Shown: positions 26,013 through 36,601, numbered from the stretch's first letter. The stretch is DNA of 64,000 nucleotides from CAJCJE01 sp036494465 (GCA_036494465.1 DASXOJ010000008.1:1-64000); one strand, 5' to 3'. Numbers and translations: made by a program. Notes: generated by a model not told the origin, from the letters alone.

Positions 26013-26516
26013 TCAGTGCTCGTCGACGGAATCACCGCGACGCCGCAACGCGGCGGCGGTGCCCTTGACCGTCTCGATGGTCTGCTGCGGCGCCCTGATC
26101 CGCTTGAACCGCTTGAAGCCCACCCAGGCCAGGCCGGCGGCGGCGAGCAGCATCAGGACGAAGATCACCAGGAAGCCGAACCACAACTGGGCCCACGACC
26201 CGAACGCCTTGTCGATGCCGAGCGCGGCTGCGGTCAGCGCGAACGGCAGCGCCAGCAGCACCAGCGTCAACGCGACCAGGAACATCACGCTGCCGGTGAG
26301 GCCCTTCTTGACCTCGCTGGCGATCTCGATTCTGGCCAGCTCGATCTCGGCGCGCAGCAACGTCGACAGGTGCGCGGTCGCATCCTTGACCAGCGCACCG
26401 ATGGACTGCTCGCGCGCGTCGGCGCCAGGTCGGTCCTCGGTCAGCGGAATGGACGCGACGGGGGGCAGCCCGCCACCGTTGTGGCTGCTGCCGCCGGGAG
26501 GTTGGGAGCTGGTCAC
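26013..26516 (-). CDS. Phage holin family (superfamily III, PF07332-type) membrane protein
   Basis: A 167-residue protein. Residues 1-35 are disordered and Gly/Pro-rich; an amphipathic segment follows (SIGALVKDATAHLSTLLRAE, IELARIEIASEVKKG), then two transmembrane helices (about 75-100 and 110-130) and a basic tail. The pattern LLRAEIELARIEI...G matches actinobacterial DUF1469/holin-X proteins, which are chromosomal and not lytic as far as is known. It is 27 bp upstream of the EphE-like gene, likely one operon, as recalled for Rv3669-Rv3670. Confidence 0.82.
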   Translation of the reverse strand: MTSSQPPGGSSHNGGGLPPVASIPLTEDRPGADAREQSIGALVKDATAHLSTLLRAEIELARIEIASEVKKGLTGSVMFLVALTLVLLALPFALTAAALGIDKAFGSWAQLWFGFLVIFVLMLLAAAGLAWVGFKRFKRIRAPQQTIETVKGTAAALRRRGDSVDEH

Positions 26517-26591
26517 CGGGTCATCGTGCCACGACCCGCGCGGCGCGGCTTCGCGGCCACGTCGATACGCGAGGATTGATGCACAAAAACA

Positions 26592-26626
26592 GACCGGCCG
26601 CCCGCGATCAACGCGGGCGGCCGGTC
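26592..26626 (-). terminator. Intrinsic terminator with T-tract
   Basis: A 15-bp perfect stem (GACCGGCCGCCCGCG with 26612-26626), ATCAA loop. Read on the minus strand it is followed by TGTTTTTGTG, one of the few T-tracts in the window. It ends the gene at 26648-27121. Confidence 0.88.
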
Positions 26627-26647
26627 CGGTAACGCTCTAGGTCAGGT

Positions 26648-27121
26648 TCAGTCTTCCAGCTCGGCCAGAGCCTGCTTGACCTTGTCCATCTCGGCCTGCA
26701 ACTCGGCCATCCGCTGCTGGTGCGCCTCGCGCGCCGCGGTGATCACCGTGTCGATGTTGCCGGAGATGTCCGGGTGCAGCTCCTTCGCCGCCCGCGACAC
26801 CGCCGCCGCCGTCACCGCAAGACCCTGCACGACGCGCTTGCCGCCGTGCACCAGTTCGGCCTGCCACTCGCCCTCGGCGGTGCCGGTGACGGTGAGGGTC
26901 AACTCGATGGTGCGGGTCTTCTTCGCGGTGCTCTGCTTGCGCGGCCTACCGCGCTTCGGCTGTTCCTCGGCAGGCTCGCTGTCCTCGTTCGCAGAGGTGA
27001 CCGCTGCCTCGGAGGCCGCACCGTTCACCACGCCGTTCGTCGGGGTCGCTGCGGCCTCGACCGGCGTTGCGTCGGCGCTTTCCTGCTCGGTCAATGAATC
27101 CGACTTCGTTGCGGTGTCCAC
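26648..27121 (-). CDS. AT-hook-containing acidic/basic protein of unknown function
   Basis: A 157-residue protein from GTG 27121 (GGGAG 4 bases upstream); an in-frame start at 27175 is less likely. Residues 1-60 are acidic and Ala/Thr-rich and probably disordered. KRGRPRKQSTAKK is a clear AT-hook (GRP core flanked by basics), which binds the minor groove of AT-rich DNA. A beta-strand region (RTIELTLTVTGTAEGEWQAE) and a coiled-coil C-terminus (MAELQAEMDKVKQALAELED) follow. A nucleoid-associated or regulatory role is inferred. A LexA-like box lies 61 bp upstream. Confidence 0.75.
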   Translation of the reverse strand: MDTATKSDSLTEQESADATPVEAAATPTNGVVNGAASEAAVTSANEDSEPAEEQPKRGRPRKQSTAKKTRTIELTLTVTGTAEGEWQAELVHGGKRVVQGLAVTAAAVSRAAKELHPDISGNIDTVITAAREAHQQRMAELQAEMDKVKQALAELED

Positions 27122-27179
27122 TACGCTCCCTGTCAGATCGAATCGATCGCTCGTGCGGCCCGGGCGGGTCGGCACATGT

Positions 27180-27195
27180 TAGAACACATGTTCGA
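27180..27195. promoter_or_regulatory. LexA/SOS-box-like site
   Basis: TAGAAC-ACAT-GTTCGA matches the actinobacterial LexA consensus TCGAAC-N4-GTTCGA at 11 of 12 defined positions. It lies in the divergent gap between the AT-hook gene and the decayed hydrolase. LexA control of the AT-hook gene is a prediction. Confidence 0.55.
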
Positions 27196-27303
27196 CTTCT
27201 GTCACATCTGTCACAACAGGCACACCACCGCCCGTGCACGATGCCGGGATCATAGCCACCCGCCGATGACGCCCCCGTGACGACGGCTCGGCACACTCAC
27301 TCC

Positions 27304-27914
27304 ATGCGGCTCTACGTCCACAAATGGGGCACCGGCCCCCGGATCGTCTTCGTGCACGGCGCCATCCTCGGCGGCCGCGAGGCGTGGCGCGCTGCGCGAC
27401 CGCTGACCGAACACTGGACCGTGCTCGCCCCCGACCGCCCCGGCCACGGCAACTCGCCCGAGGGCAGCTCCGACTTCGAACCCGAAGCCCGCCTCGTCGC
27501 CGAACAACTCCTCGACGAGCCCGCCCACCTCGTCGGCCTGTCCTACGGCGCGATCGTCGCCATGTACGCGGACCCGCTGCGCCCCGGCATGATCTCGAGC
27601 CTCAGGACGTCACCGAACCCGTGCCCGACGTGCTCGTGCGCGGCATCACCCAACTGGCCAGCACCCGACCACCCGACGAAGTCCGGCTCCCGCTCGCCGA
27701 ACTCGGCGCCGCGCCGTTCCCGATCATGGTGGTCTCCGGTGGCCACAGCGAAGCCAACGAGATCATCTGCGACACCATCGCCGAAGCGACCGGAGCCCGC
27801 CGCGAAGTGTTGCCCGGCGCCGGTCACCTGGTCCCCGACCTCGGCGCCCCGTTCAACAGTCTCCTGTCGGAGTTCATCACCCGAGCTCACGGCGTCGGCG
27901 TGCACTCCGTATGA
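27304..27914 (+). pseudogene. Alpha/beta-hydrolase, frameshifted with internal deletion
   Basis: The first frame encodes a normal hydrolase start: MRLYVHKWGTGPRIVFVHG, PDRPGHGNSPEG and the nucleophile elbow LVGLSYGAIVAMYA. After about position 27600 the sequence stays homologous only in another frame, giving RGITQLAST, AAPFPIMVVSGGH and VLPGAGHLVPDLGAPF, i.e. the acid and histidine regions. Between the elbow and the C-terminal part roughly 50 residues of the usual cap are missing. This is an internal deletion with frame change, so the product is not functional. GTG 27277 is an alternative start. The 3' end overlaps the convergent secreted-protein gene. Confidence 0.8.
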
Positions 27915-28534
27915 CCAACCGTGACCGAGCCGCTGAGTCCGGACGCGGGTGCGAAGGTGATGGTCATCATGGTGATGCTCGTGCTGCCGCCACCCGGCTG
28001 ATCGAGGACGTTGAAAACGGCCGTCGCCAGCGCGGTTCCGTCCGCCCTGGTGATTGTCTGGGGGTAGTTCGCGGGCACCGGCGACGGTAGCGAAGCAAGC
28101 CCGGAAAGACCGCTGAATCCCCAGTCCGCTGCGGTGTGGCCTTGGGTGCCAGTACAGCTCAGCTGGTATTGCGCAATGGTGATTCGCGGTCCGCCCGCGT
28201 TCGTCAGCGCGGACAGCTCGAAATTCTGGCCTTTGACGGTGGAACTGGTGGAGGTGGTGTTGTTGTCCGGATCGATGACCGCGCGGGTACAAGAATCATT
28301 CCCACCGCCAAAGGTGACGCCAGGAAGGATCACGGGGTCCGACGAGGCTGAGTCCGTGCCGTCCACCACGCAGGATGCCAAGGCGGGAATGTCCACTGTC
28401 GTACCGGATTTGATGAACGACGCCGAGCCGAGGTCGGCCTCGCCCGGCTGGGTGTCCGCGGTGGCGACCGGCGCACTGGCGGCAAGGGTTCCCACGATCA
28501 GAGCCAGCACGCCGAATACGTGTCGAATTCTCAT
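27887..28534 (-). CDS. Secreted protein of unknown function
   Basis: A 215-residue protein from ATG 28534 (GAGGAG just upstream). It has a classic signal peptide: MRIRHVFGVLALIVGTLAAS followed by APVATADTQPG. The mature part is Ser/Thr/Gly-rich with paired cysteines (ASCVVDG, DSCTRA, LSCTGT, HTECTPTP) and a predicted all-beta character (ASGLSGSVTVGHTECTP at the end). No enzymatic motif is visible. It is divergent from the tannase-family gene, which is also exported, so a shared extracellular role is possible but unproven. Confidence 0.75.
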   Translation of the reverse strand: MRIRHVFGVLALIVGTLAASAPVATADTQPGEADLGSASFIKSGTTVDIPALASCVVDGTDSASSDPVILPGVTFGGGNDSCTRAVIDPDNNTTSTSSTVKGQNFELSALTNAGGPRITIAQYQLSCTGTQGHTAADWGFSGLSGLASLPSPVPANYPQTITRADGTALATAVFNVLDQPGGGSTSITMMTITFAPASGLSGSVTVGHTECTPTP

Positions 28535-28729
28535 TCCCCGAACTCCTCTATCGATGGCCGCCTCGTTGATTGTCGGCCGAATTCGTGGGCGATGTGGAAG
28601 TTTCACTCTTCGAGGCAGTGCTCTCACGCGATGGGGTAGAGGTAGCCCCACCCCCTTCGGCAGCTAACCGGATGGCCGCTCCCGTCGCGCCCCACGAGGA
28701 TGGAGACCGGAGAAGAAAAGAGGGGAATC

Positions 28730-30262
28730 GTGCGAAATCCATTCGGGCTCGGCGCGATCGCGGCCGGTCTCGCCCTGCTGACCAACAACATGATCGCGCC
28801 ACCCGCGACCGCGCAGCCCATGCCCATCCAGTGCGCCGCGATCGCGACCGCCGGCTTCCGCGCGGTGTCGAGCGTGATCACGTCGGCCGCGCTCGCCACG
28901 GACACGTCGACCGGAACTCCACACAGCGTGTGCGACATCAAGGGCCTCATCGGTGGCACGGAACACTTCGAGTTGAAGCTGCCGCCGACCGGCTGGCAGG
29001 GGCAGTACGTGCAGGAAGGGTGCGCCGACTACTGCGGCCAGGTGAGCACCTCGATCGTGCCGATCGCCGGCTACACCTGCGCGAACGCCTACAACGGACT
29101 GATCGCGACCGGCTCGGACGACATGGGCCACACCAGCACCGATCTGGTCGACGCGTCCTGGGGCGCGAACGACTTCGCGGCGCGCGTCGTGTTCGGCCGC
29201 ACGTCCGAGCACCGCCTCGCGCAGACGGCCAAGGCCGTGATCACCCGCTACTACGGCAGCCCGCCGCGCTACTCCTACTTCGACGGCTGCTCGACCGGTG
29301 GCCGCGAGGCGATGGTGCTCGCCGAGAACTACCCGGACGATTTCGACGGGATCATCGCGGGCGCGCCGACCAGCAACCTGACCGCGATCGAGCTGTTCGC
29401 CGCGTGGATGGTCGAGCACAACACCGACGCGGCCGGCCACCAGGTGCTCACCGAGGAGAAACTGCCCGCGCTGCACACCGCGGTGATGAAGCGGTGCGCG
29501 AACGCCGACGGCGTGCTCGCCGACCCGCGTGCCTGCGATTTCGACCCGGCCTCGATCCAGTGCCTGCCGGGAACCGACACCGCAACCTGCCTCACCCCGG
29601 CTCAGGTCGGCGCGGTGCGCGCGTTCTATCAGGGCCCGGTCGACGAGCACGGCGCCAGCATGATCGGTGGGGGTGAACCGTACGGCTCGGAGTTGGGCTG
29701 GGGCGCCAATTTCGTCGAGCCCGCGACCGATACGAAGGCGCCCGCCGACTCGCCGCTGGCCACGATCGCGTTGAACTACCTCAAGGATCTGGCCTACGAA
29801 CCGAATCCGCCCGCCGGCTTCACCCTGGCCGACGTGCGCTTCACCGACGCGACGCTTGCCCACCTCAACGTGCTCGGCAACGCCATCTACAACGCGAACA
29901 ACCCGAACCTGCGCGCGTTCGCCGCGCACGGCGGCAAGCTGATCATGTACCACGGCTGGGCCGACCAGCTGATCACCCCATACTCCACTGTGGACTATTA
30001 CGCCAACGTGGAGCGGGCGATGGGCGGATTCCGCGCCAGTCAGACGTTTTCCCGGCTGTACCTGGTGCCCGGCGCCTACCACTGCCTGTTCGGCTACGAC
30101 GGCACCACGATCAACATCGCCGATTTCCTCCAGCCGATGTTCGACTGGGTCGAGCACGGTGACGCGCCCGGCACGGTGGACGCGCCGACGGTGAACATCG
30201 CGGACTTCAGTCAGGTCGCGGACGAGCAGCTCAGCCCGATCGACGCCCTCGCACAACCCTGA
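28730..30262 (+). CDS. Secreted tannase/feruloyl esterase family hydrolase
   Basis: A 510-residue exported esterase. GTG 28730 follows GAGGGGA; a signal peptide runs to about PATAQP. The catalytic set of the family is present: S188 in DGCSTGGREAM, D412 in HGWADQLITP and H451 in GAYHC. C187 and C452 flank serine and histidine, giving the CS-D-HC disulfide motif of tannases/feruloyl esterases. It would release gallic or hydroxycinnamic acids from plant esters outside the cell. A perfect hairpin follows. Confidence 0.92.
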   Translation: MRNPFGLGAIAAGLALLTNNMIAPPATAQPMPIQCAAIATAGFRAVSSVITSAALATDTSTGTPHSVCDIKGLIGGTEHFELKLPPTGWQGQYVQEGCADYCGQVSTSIVPIAGYTCANAYNGLIATGSDDMGHTSTDLVDASWGANDFAARVVFGRTSEHRLAQTAKAVITRYYGSPPRYSYFDGCSTGGREAMVLAENYPDDFDGIIAGAPTSNLTAIELFAAWMVEHNTDAAGHQVLTEEKLPALHTAVMKRCANADGVLADPRACDFDPASIQCLPGTDTATCLTPAQVGAVRAFYQGPVDEHGASMIGGGEPYGSELGWGANFVEPATDTKAPADSPLATIALNYLKDLAYEPNPPAGFTLADVRFTDATLAHLNVLGNAIYNANNPNLRAFAAHGGKLIMYHGWADQLITPYSTVDYYANVERAMGGFRASQTFSRLYLVPGAYHCLFGYDGTTINIADFLQPMFDWVEHGDAPGTVDAPTVNIADFSQVADEQLSPIDALAQP

Positions 30263-30275
30263 CCGAGACGGAAAC

Positions 30276-30314
30276 GGCGCTGGCCGGCGGCCGAGGGGAC
30301 CGCCGGCCAGCGCC
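30276..30314. terminator. Perfect 15-bp bidirectional hairpin
   Basis: GGCGCTGGCCGGCGG (30276-30290) pairs with 30300-30314 around a 9-base loop, between the convergent tannase and acs genes. Confidence 0.85.
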
Positions 30315-30329
30315 GGGTGAAACCGGGAA

Positions 30330-32321
<1,992 letters not shown>

Positions 32322-32485
32322 GGTGCAAGACCTCCTGAGTACTGGCTGTTCCACCGCTGGACCTCGATGGCGAGTTGCCGCGGCTGCCTTGACCGTAGTG
32401 CGATCGCTGCCGGTTCGACAGTCCTGCACCCGACAAAGGTCCAGACCATTTCGCTGTTGTTCGTTCCGCTACGTACCAGGTGACT

Positions 32486-32528
32486 ACCAGGGCCGCCCCT
32501 GCCGACGGTTGGCGGGGGCGGCCCTGGT
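32486..32528 (-). terminator. Terminator after the acetate transporter gene
   Basis: ACCAGGGCCGCCCC (32486-32499) pairs perfectly with 32515-32528 (14 bp); the loop can form a smaller internal stem. It follows the transporter stop on the minus strand and precedes acs. Confidence 0.8.
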
Positions 32529-32556
32529 GTTGCCTGCTGCTTCGACTACAGAGGGG

Positions 32557-33174
32557 TCAGACGGCGGAGGGCTCGCTGGGCGCCGCCGGGGTCAGCGGGA
32601 ACACCGGCAGCACCGTCCGCTTCCAGGTGGTGTTGGTGACCGCCGCGAACGACGCGTAGAAAGCCAGGATCGCGGTGATGATGCCGATCCAGCCGCCGAT
32701 GTGCCCGATTCCGTTCGAGTTGGCGAACTTGCCGATCGTCAGGAACAGGAAGGTCAACGTCAGCCCGATGAACACGATCAGTATCGCGCCCGAGGTCCGC
32801 ACGGCCGCGATGGTCAGATAGGCCGTGACGATGGTGAACACCAACAGGAACAGGCCGGTGGCCGTGTTGGCCGCCGCCGCGTCGGTGATCTTGGGGAGGA
32901 AGAACCAGGCGTAGAAGGCGAATGCCATCCAGAAAGCGCCGTACGTGGGGAACGCGGTGGCGCCGAAAGTGTTGCCCTTGCGGAATTCCCACATGCCGGC
33001 CAGGAATTGCGCGAGCCCGCCGTAGAACAATGCCAGTGGTAGCACCGCATACAGGACGGCCTCGCCCACCAGTCCAGCGTTGAAGAAACTCAGGACGAAG
33101 GTTGTCGCGGCGAAGCCGGCCAGGCCCAGTGGCCCTGGGTCGGCGGTCTGCGCGCTGGTCTCGGTGTCGGCCAT
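32557..33174 (-). CDS. GPR1/FUN34/YaaH (SatP) family acetate transporter
   Basis: A 205-residue protein with six predicted transmembrane helices. The family N-terminal motif NPAPLGL appears as DPGPLGLAGFA, followed by LSFFNAGLVGEAVLYAVLPLALFYGGLAQFLAGMWEF, and the conserved aromatic YGAFWMAFAFYAWFF. ATG 33174 follows AGGAG by 9 bases. Acetate/succinate uptake into the cytoplasm is expected, feeding the adjacent acetyl-CoA synthetase. Its 330-bp upstream gap to the divergent Fic-like gene is AT-richer than average and probably holds the promoters. Confidence 0.92.
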   Translation of the reverse strand: MADTETSAQTADPGPLGLAGFAATTFVLSFFNAGLVGEAVLYAVLPLALFYGGLAQFLAGMWEFRKGNTFGATAFPTYGAFWMAFAFYAWFFLPKITDAAAANTATGLFLLVFTIVTAYLTIAAVRTSGAILIVFIGLTLTFLFLTIGKFANSNGIGHIGGWIGIITAILAFYASFAAVTNTTWKRTVLPVFPLTPAAPSEPSAV

Positions 33175-33503
33175 GACCTGATCTCCTCTCGCGGCCGTCC
33201 GCGCCACCGGTCACCCGGCGGTGTGAGGGCGGACGGCGTTGTCCGGGACGTCATAGAGGTAGATGTTGAGCGAACAATCAAGGGATTACTCCGGATGCGT
33301 GGACCGCACAACCCGATCTTTGGCCACCATCGACCAACGTTCGACAACGATCGATAAGCGGATCACTCGAAAGGGTGAGCTCACTCGTTCAGACCAGTGC
33401 GAATAGGGGTTTCAGTAGTTTCCGGTATATCGAATCGCGGCCTGGTGTACTCCGGCTCGGGGTAGCCGCTGCCGGACCGATACACACTGGTTACCGTGGT
33501 CGG

Positions 33504-34250
33504 GTGAGCGATCCGCTGCTGCCCCTGCTCGACCTGCCCGGCGTCACGGCCGCGGTGACCACCGCACGTGCCGCGGTCGACCGCGTGCACCAACACCCCG
33601 CCAACCGGCGGGGCTGGGCGACGACCGCCGCCGAGGCATCGGTCCGGGCCGCGCGTGCCTCCGCCGCCATCGACGGTGGCCGGGTGGAGATCCCCGAGGA
33701 CGGCGCGGTCACCGACCCCGTCTTCGCGGGCGCCCTGCGGGTCGCCGAGGCCATCGGACCGCTGCTGCCCACCTGGCGCCGCGCCCCGCTCCAGGCGCTC
33801 GCCCGGCTGCACGTGCTGGCCGCCGCCGACCTGGGCGTCGCCGAGGCCGATCTGGGCCGCCCGCGTCGCGAACCCGGCATCGCCGAGCGGCTCGACCTGC
33901 TCGCCAGCCTGCTCGTCGCCGAGTCCGCGGTGCCCGCCCCGGTGCTGGCCGCCGTCGTGCACGGCGAACTGCTCGCGCTCGCACCCTTCGGCAGTGCCGA
34001 CGGCGTCGTCGCGCGTGCCGCCACCCGGCTCACCCTGATCGCCACCGGCCTGGACCCCAAGGGCCTCGTGGTGCCTGAGGTCGCGCTGCTCCGCCGTGGC
34101 TCCGCCTACCCGGAGGCCGTCAAGGGGTTCGCCACCGGCACACCGGATGGCGTCGGCGCCTGGGTGGTGTTCTGCGCCAAGAGCATCACCGACGGCGCCA
34201 AGGAGGCGGGCAGCATCGCCGACGCGGCAGGCGCGGGCCAACCTGCCTGA
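33504..34250 (+). CDS. Fic-fold-like protein with degenerate active site
   Basis: A 248-residue soluble helical protein, position equivalent to the remembered hypothetical Rv3662c. Two segments resemble Fic/AMP-transferase landmarks. RASAAIDGG (residues 51-59) looks like the SxxIEG inhibitory helix. APFGSADGVVAR (160-171), preceded by VVHGELLAL, aligns with HPFxxGNGRxxR. The catalytic His is Ala, the phosphate-binding GN is AD and the first Arg is Val, so AMPylation is not expected. GTG 33504 is the start. The Fic assignment is my inference. Homologues are often labelled oxidoreductase without visible support here. Confidence 0.6.
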   Translation: MSDPLLPLLDLPGVTAAVTTARAAVDRVHQHPANRRGWATTAAEASVRAARASAAIDGGRVEIPEDGAVTDPVFAGALRVAEAIGPLLPTWRRAPLQALARLHVLAAADLGVAEADLGRPRREPGIAERLDLLASLLVAESAVPAPVLAAVVHGELLALAPFGSADGVVARAATRLTLIATGLDPKGLVVPEVALLRRGSAYPEAVKGFATGTPDGVGAWVVFCAKSITDGAKEAGSIADAAGAGQPA

Positions 34251-34298
34251 GCGGTTATTCACTTCCCGTCGGCTCGCCGCACCAGGCATCCTGGTCAG

Positions 34299-34727
34299 GT
34301 GGCTGACGAACTCGTGGTGACCTCCTCGGTGGTGATCCCAGCCGCCGAGCTGCACGAGCGTTTCTCCCGTTCGTCCGGTCCCGGTGGGCAGGGGGTCAAC
34401 ACCGCCGACTCGCGCGTCGAACTGTCCTTCGACGTGGCCCGCTCCATCGCCATCCCGCAGCGGCTGCGCCCGCGCGCGCTGCAGCGGCTGGGCGGCCGGC
34501 TGGTCGACGGCGTGCTGACCGTCGCGGCCAGCGAGCACCGCGCCCAACTCCAGAACCGGCAGGCCGCCCGCGAACGCCTGGCCACGCTGCTGCGCGCCGC
34601 CCTGCGCCCGCCGCCGGCGAGCCGACGCGCCACCCGGCCGACGCTGGGTTCGGTCGAACGCAGGCTGGCCTCGAAACATCGCCGCGCGAACGTCAAACGC
34701 GGTCGCGGCCGCGCGATGGACGACTGA
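34299..34727 (+). CDS. arfB: Alternative ribosome-rescue peptidyl-tRNA hydrolase (ArfB/YaeJ-type)
   Basis: A 142-residue release-factor-like protein. The catalytic GGQ motif lies in RSSGPGGQGVNTADSRVEL, and the C-terminal tail is basic and disordered (SKHRRANVKRGRGRAMD), the part that probes an empty mRNA channel. ArfB hydrolyses peptidyl-tRNA on ribosomes stalled without a stop codon. It lacks the codon-recognition domain of RF1/RF2, consistent with its short length. Start is GTG 34299. It is 48 bp downstream of the Fic-like gene on the same strand. Confidence 0.92.
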   Translation: MADELVVTSSVVIPAAELHERFSRSSGPGGQGVNTADSRVELSFDVARSIAIPQRLRPRALQRLGGRLVDGVLTVAASEHRAQLQNRQAARERLATLLRAALRPPPASRRATRPTLGSVERRLASKHRRANVKRGRGRAMDD

Positions 34728-34813
34728 GGTATCTGCGTGGCGTTCACCGGCACTTGTTCGACATGACGAACACGGCCAGCGGCGCCAGCACGACCGAATA
34801 CTGACTTCCGGAG

Positions 34814-36259
34814 TCAGTTGTCGTATTCATCCGGCTCGGGCGCGGTCCAGATCTCGCCGAAGCCCAGATCGACGATCTCGATGGCCTCACCGCGCGCGGC
34901 CAGATCAGCGGCGAGCCGCGCGGGCTCGGCGTCGCCCGGCCGGTGGTGCACCGGCAGCACCGTGGACACGCCGAGCCAGTCCGCCGCCGCCGCGGCATCG
35001 GCGGGCGGCAGGTTCGCCACGTTCACCGCGCCCACCCACACGCCCCCGATCGGCAGCACCGCGATCTCTGGCCGGTACAGCTCCCGCCAGGTCAGGTAGT
35101 CCTGCGACAGCGAGCAGTCGCCCGCGCACAGGATCCGCCGCCCTGCCGCCGTCCTGATCAGAAAGCTCAGCGGCTGATCACTCACCGAGCCGCCATTGAT
35201 CGACATGGTCGAGTCGTGCCGGGCAGGCAGTGCCTTGATGGTGATATCGCGCACGGACAGCTCCACGCCGGACACCATCGGAGCCAGCCGCTCGCTCGGC
35301 AGCCCGGCCCCCAGCGCCGCCCCGAACAGCGCGGGTCCCGAGGCCAGGATCGCGTTGCCGCCCTTGACGATCTCCAGCGCCTGCCCGCGGTGATCGAACC
35401 CGGCGTGCGTCACCGCGACCACGTCCGCGCCGAACAGTTCGTCCGGCGTGACCGGGCTCTCCGGCAGTCCACTGTGGAATCCCTCGGCGCCGGACTGGTA
35501 CGGGTCGACGACCACCCTGGTGCCCGTCTCGCTGACGATCTCCACGCCGGCCCAGCCGATCCGCCGGACGGTCAACGGTCCGGTCGGTCGCACATCGGCG
35601 CGCCCAGCGACAAACGCCGCGATCCGGGCGAACAGCGTCCGCGCGGTCCGGGAGAGCAGCACCGGGAAGTCGTGCGGCAGGCCGTCGAACACGTCCAGCG
35701 TCACGTCGACCCCGGCGGCGTCCGCTCGTTCCGCGAACCGCCGCGCGTCGTCTGCCAGTGCCTCGCCGCCGTACGCGATGAACAACGGCGGCAGCCCGTC
35801 GACCGGATCGCCGAGCGTGATGTCGGTGACCGGCGAGATCGCGGCCACCCCAGCGGGTAGCGGTCGACCCGCCGAAGTCAGCGATCGAACGGCAGCCAGC
35901 GCCGACGCGGCTCCGGACGAATGACCGACGAACACTGCCCGCCGCGCGGGCAAACCCTGCTCGATCAGCCCCTGCCAGATCGCGAGCACGTCCGCGGGCA
36001 CTGCCGGGGACCGCACCAGCAGCACGGCCCGCTCGGTCGCCGAGGACAGCCGCTGCGCTATTGCGACCGCGCCGTCCCGGAACTGTTCGCCATGCAGGTA
36101 GACGACGACACCAGCACCGGACGTACCCGGGGCAGCCACCCACTCGGCAGGAATCCCGCCAAGGGTGACCGGCCGCGACGCGAACGGCCCGTCAGGCTCT
36201 GGCGGCCCGGCAACGGCTCGAACGTCATCGGCAGAGGTCGGGTGCACGGTGGTCCGCAT
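34814..36259 (-). CDS. Alpha/beta-hydrolase fused to MBL-fold (UlaG-like) domain
   Basis: A 481-residue two-domain protein. Residues ~1-230: HSL-type hydrolase with VVVYLHGEQF (oxyanion loop), nucleophile FVGHSSGAASAL and GLPHDFPVL (histidine). Residues ~240-480: MBL-fold of the UlaG/UPF0173 type with VTHAGFDHRGQ, LPARHDS, CAGDCSLS and VLPIGGVWVG. Some metal ligands are altered: HxHxDH is reduced to H-x3-DH. Joining of these two hydrolase folds is unusual. ATG 36259 is the chosen start; an in-frame start at 36313 lacks a ribosome site. Substrate unknown; a lactone or ester route in two steps is possible. Confidence 0.8.
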   Translation of the reverse strand: MRTTVHPTSADDVRAVAGPPEPDGPFASRPVTLGGIPAEWVAAPGTSGAGVVVYLHGEQFRDGAVAIAQRLSSATERAVLLVRSPAVPADVLAIWQGLIEQGLPARRAVFVGHSSGAASALAAVRSLTSAGRPLPAGVAAISPVTDITLGDPVDGLPPLFIAYGGEALADDARRFAERADAAGVDVTLDVFDGLPHDFPVLLSRTARTLFARIAAFVAGRADVRPTGPLTVRRIGWAGVEIVSETGTRVVVDPYQSGAEGFHSGLPESPVTPDELFGADVVAVTHAGFDHRGQALEIVKGGNAILASGPALFGAALGAGLPSERLAPMVSGVELSVRDITIKALPARHDSTMSINGGSVSDQPLSFLIRTAAGRRILCAGDCSLSQDYLTWRELYRPEIAVLPIGGVWVGAVNVANLPPADAAAAADWLGVSTVLPVHHRPGDAEPARLAADLAARGEAIEIVDLGFGEIWTAPEPDEYDN

Positions 36260-36363
36260 GGCTGGCTGCCTATCAGATTCCACCCCGGCCAGCCAACGAC
36301 GCGAGCCCACCATTCGACACGGATCGACGGCAGTACGAGTCGATCACCGGTCGCACATGGTCC

Positions 36364-36403
36364 AACAGTTGGGGTGACCGCGCTCGCGGTCACCCCAACT
36401 GTT
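36364..36403. terminator. Perfect 17-bp hairpin between the DUF3073 gene and the fusion-hydrolase gene
   Basis: AACAGTTGGGGTGACCG (36364-36380) pairs with 36387-36403 around CGCTCG. It follows the DUF3073 stop on the minus strand. Confidence 0.85.
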
Positions 36404-36418
36404 CAACCCGTCGGTGCG

Positions 36419-36601
36419 TCAGCGGCGATCGTCATCGTCGTCATCATCCGAGTCTTCGTACCGCTCATCACTGGACCGCCCAGCCGGGGGCTGCCCGGAC
36501 GACAGCTCGCGCTGTAGGGCCTCATAGTCCATGTTCTGAGTTGAGTACTTGAGCTCTCGGGCCACCTTTGTTTGCTTGGCCTTCGCTCGGCCGCGCCCCA
36601 T
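36419..36601 (-). CDS. DUF3073 family small protein
   Basis: A 60-residue protein with the diagnostic start MGRGRAKAKQTKVARELKY, then TQNMDYEALQREL and an acidic tail of seven aspartates ending RR. This matches the DUF3073 family, short proteins found in Actinobacteria (Rv0810c type, from memory). ATG 36601 has GAGGGGG about 8 bases upstream. In mycobacteria its neighbours are purM and the ygfZ-like gene; here ygfZ lies 11 kb away, marking an insertion. Function unknown; the basic head and acidic tail suggest nucleic-acid or ribosome contact. Confidence 0.93.
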   Translation of the reverse strand: MGRGRAKAKQTKVARELKYSTQNMDYEALQRELSSGQPPAGRSSDERYEDSDDDDDDDRR

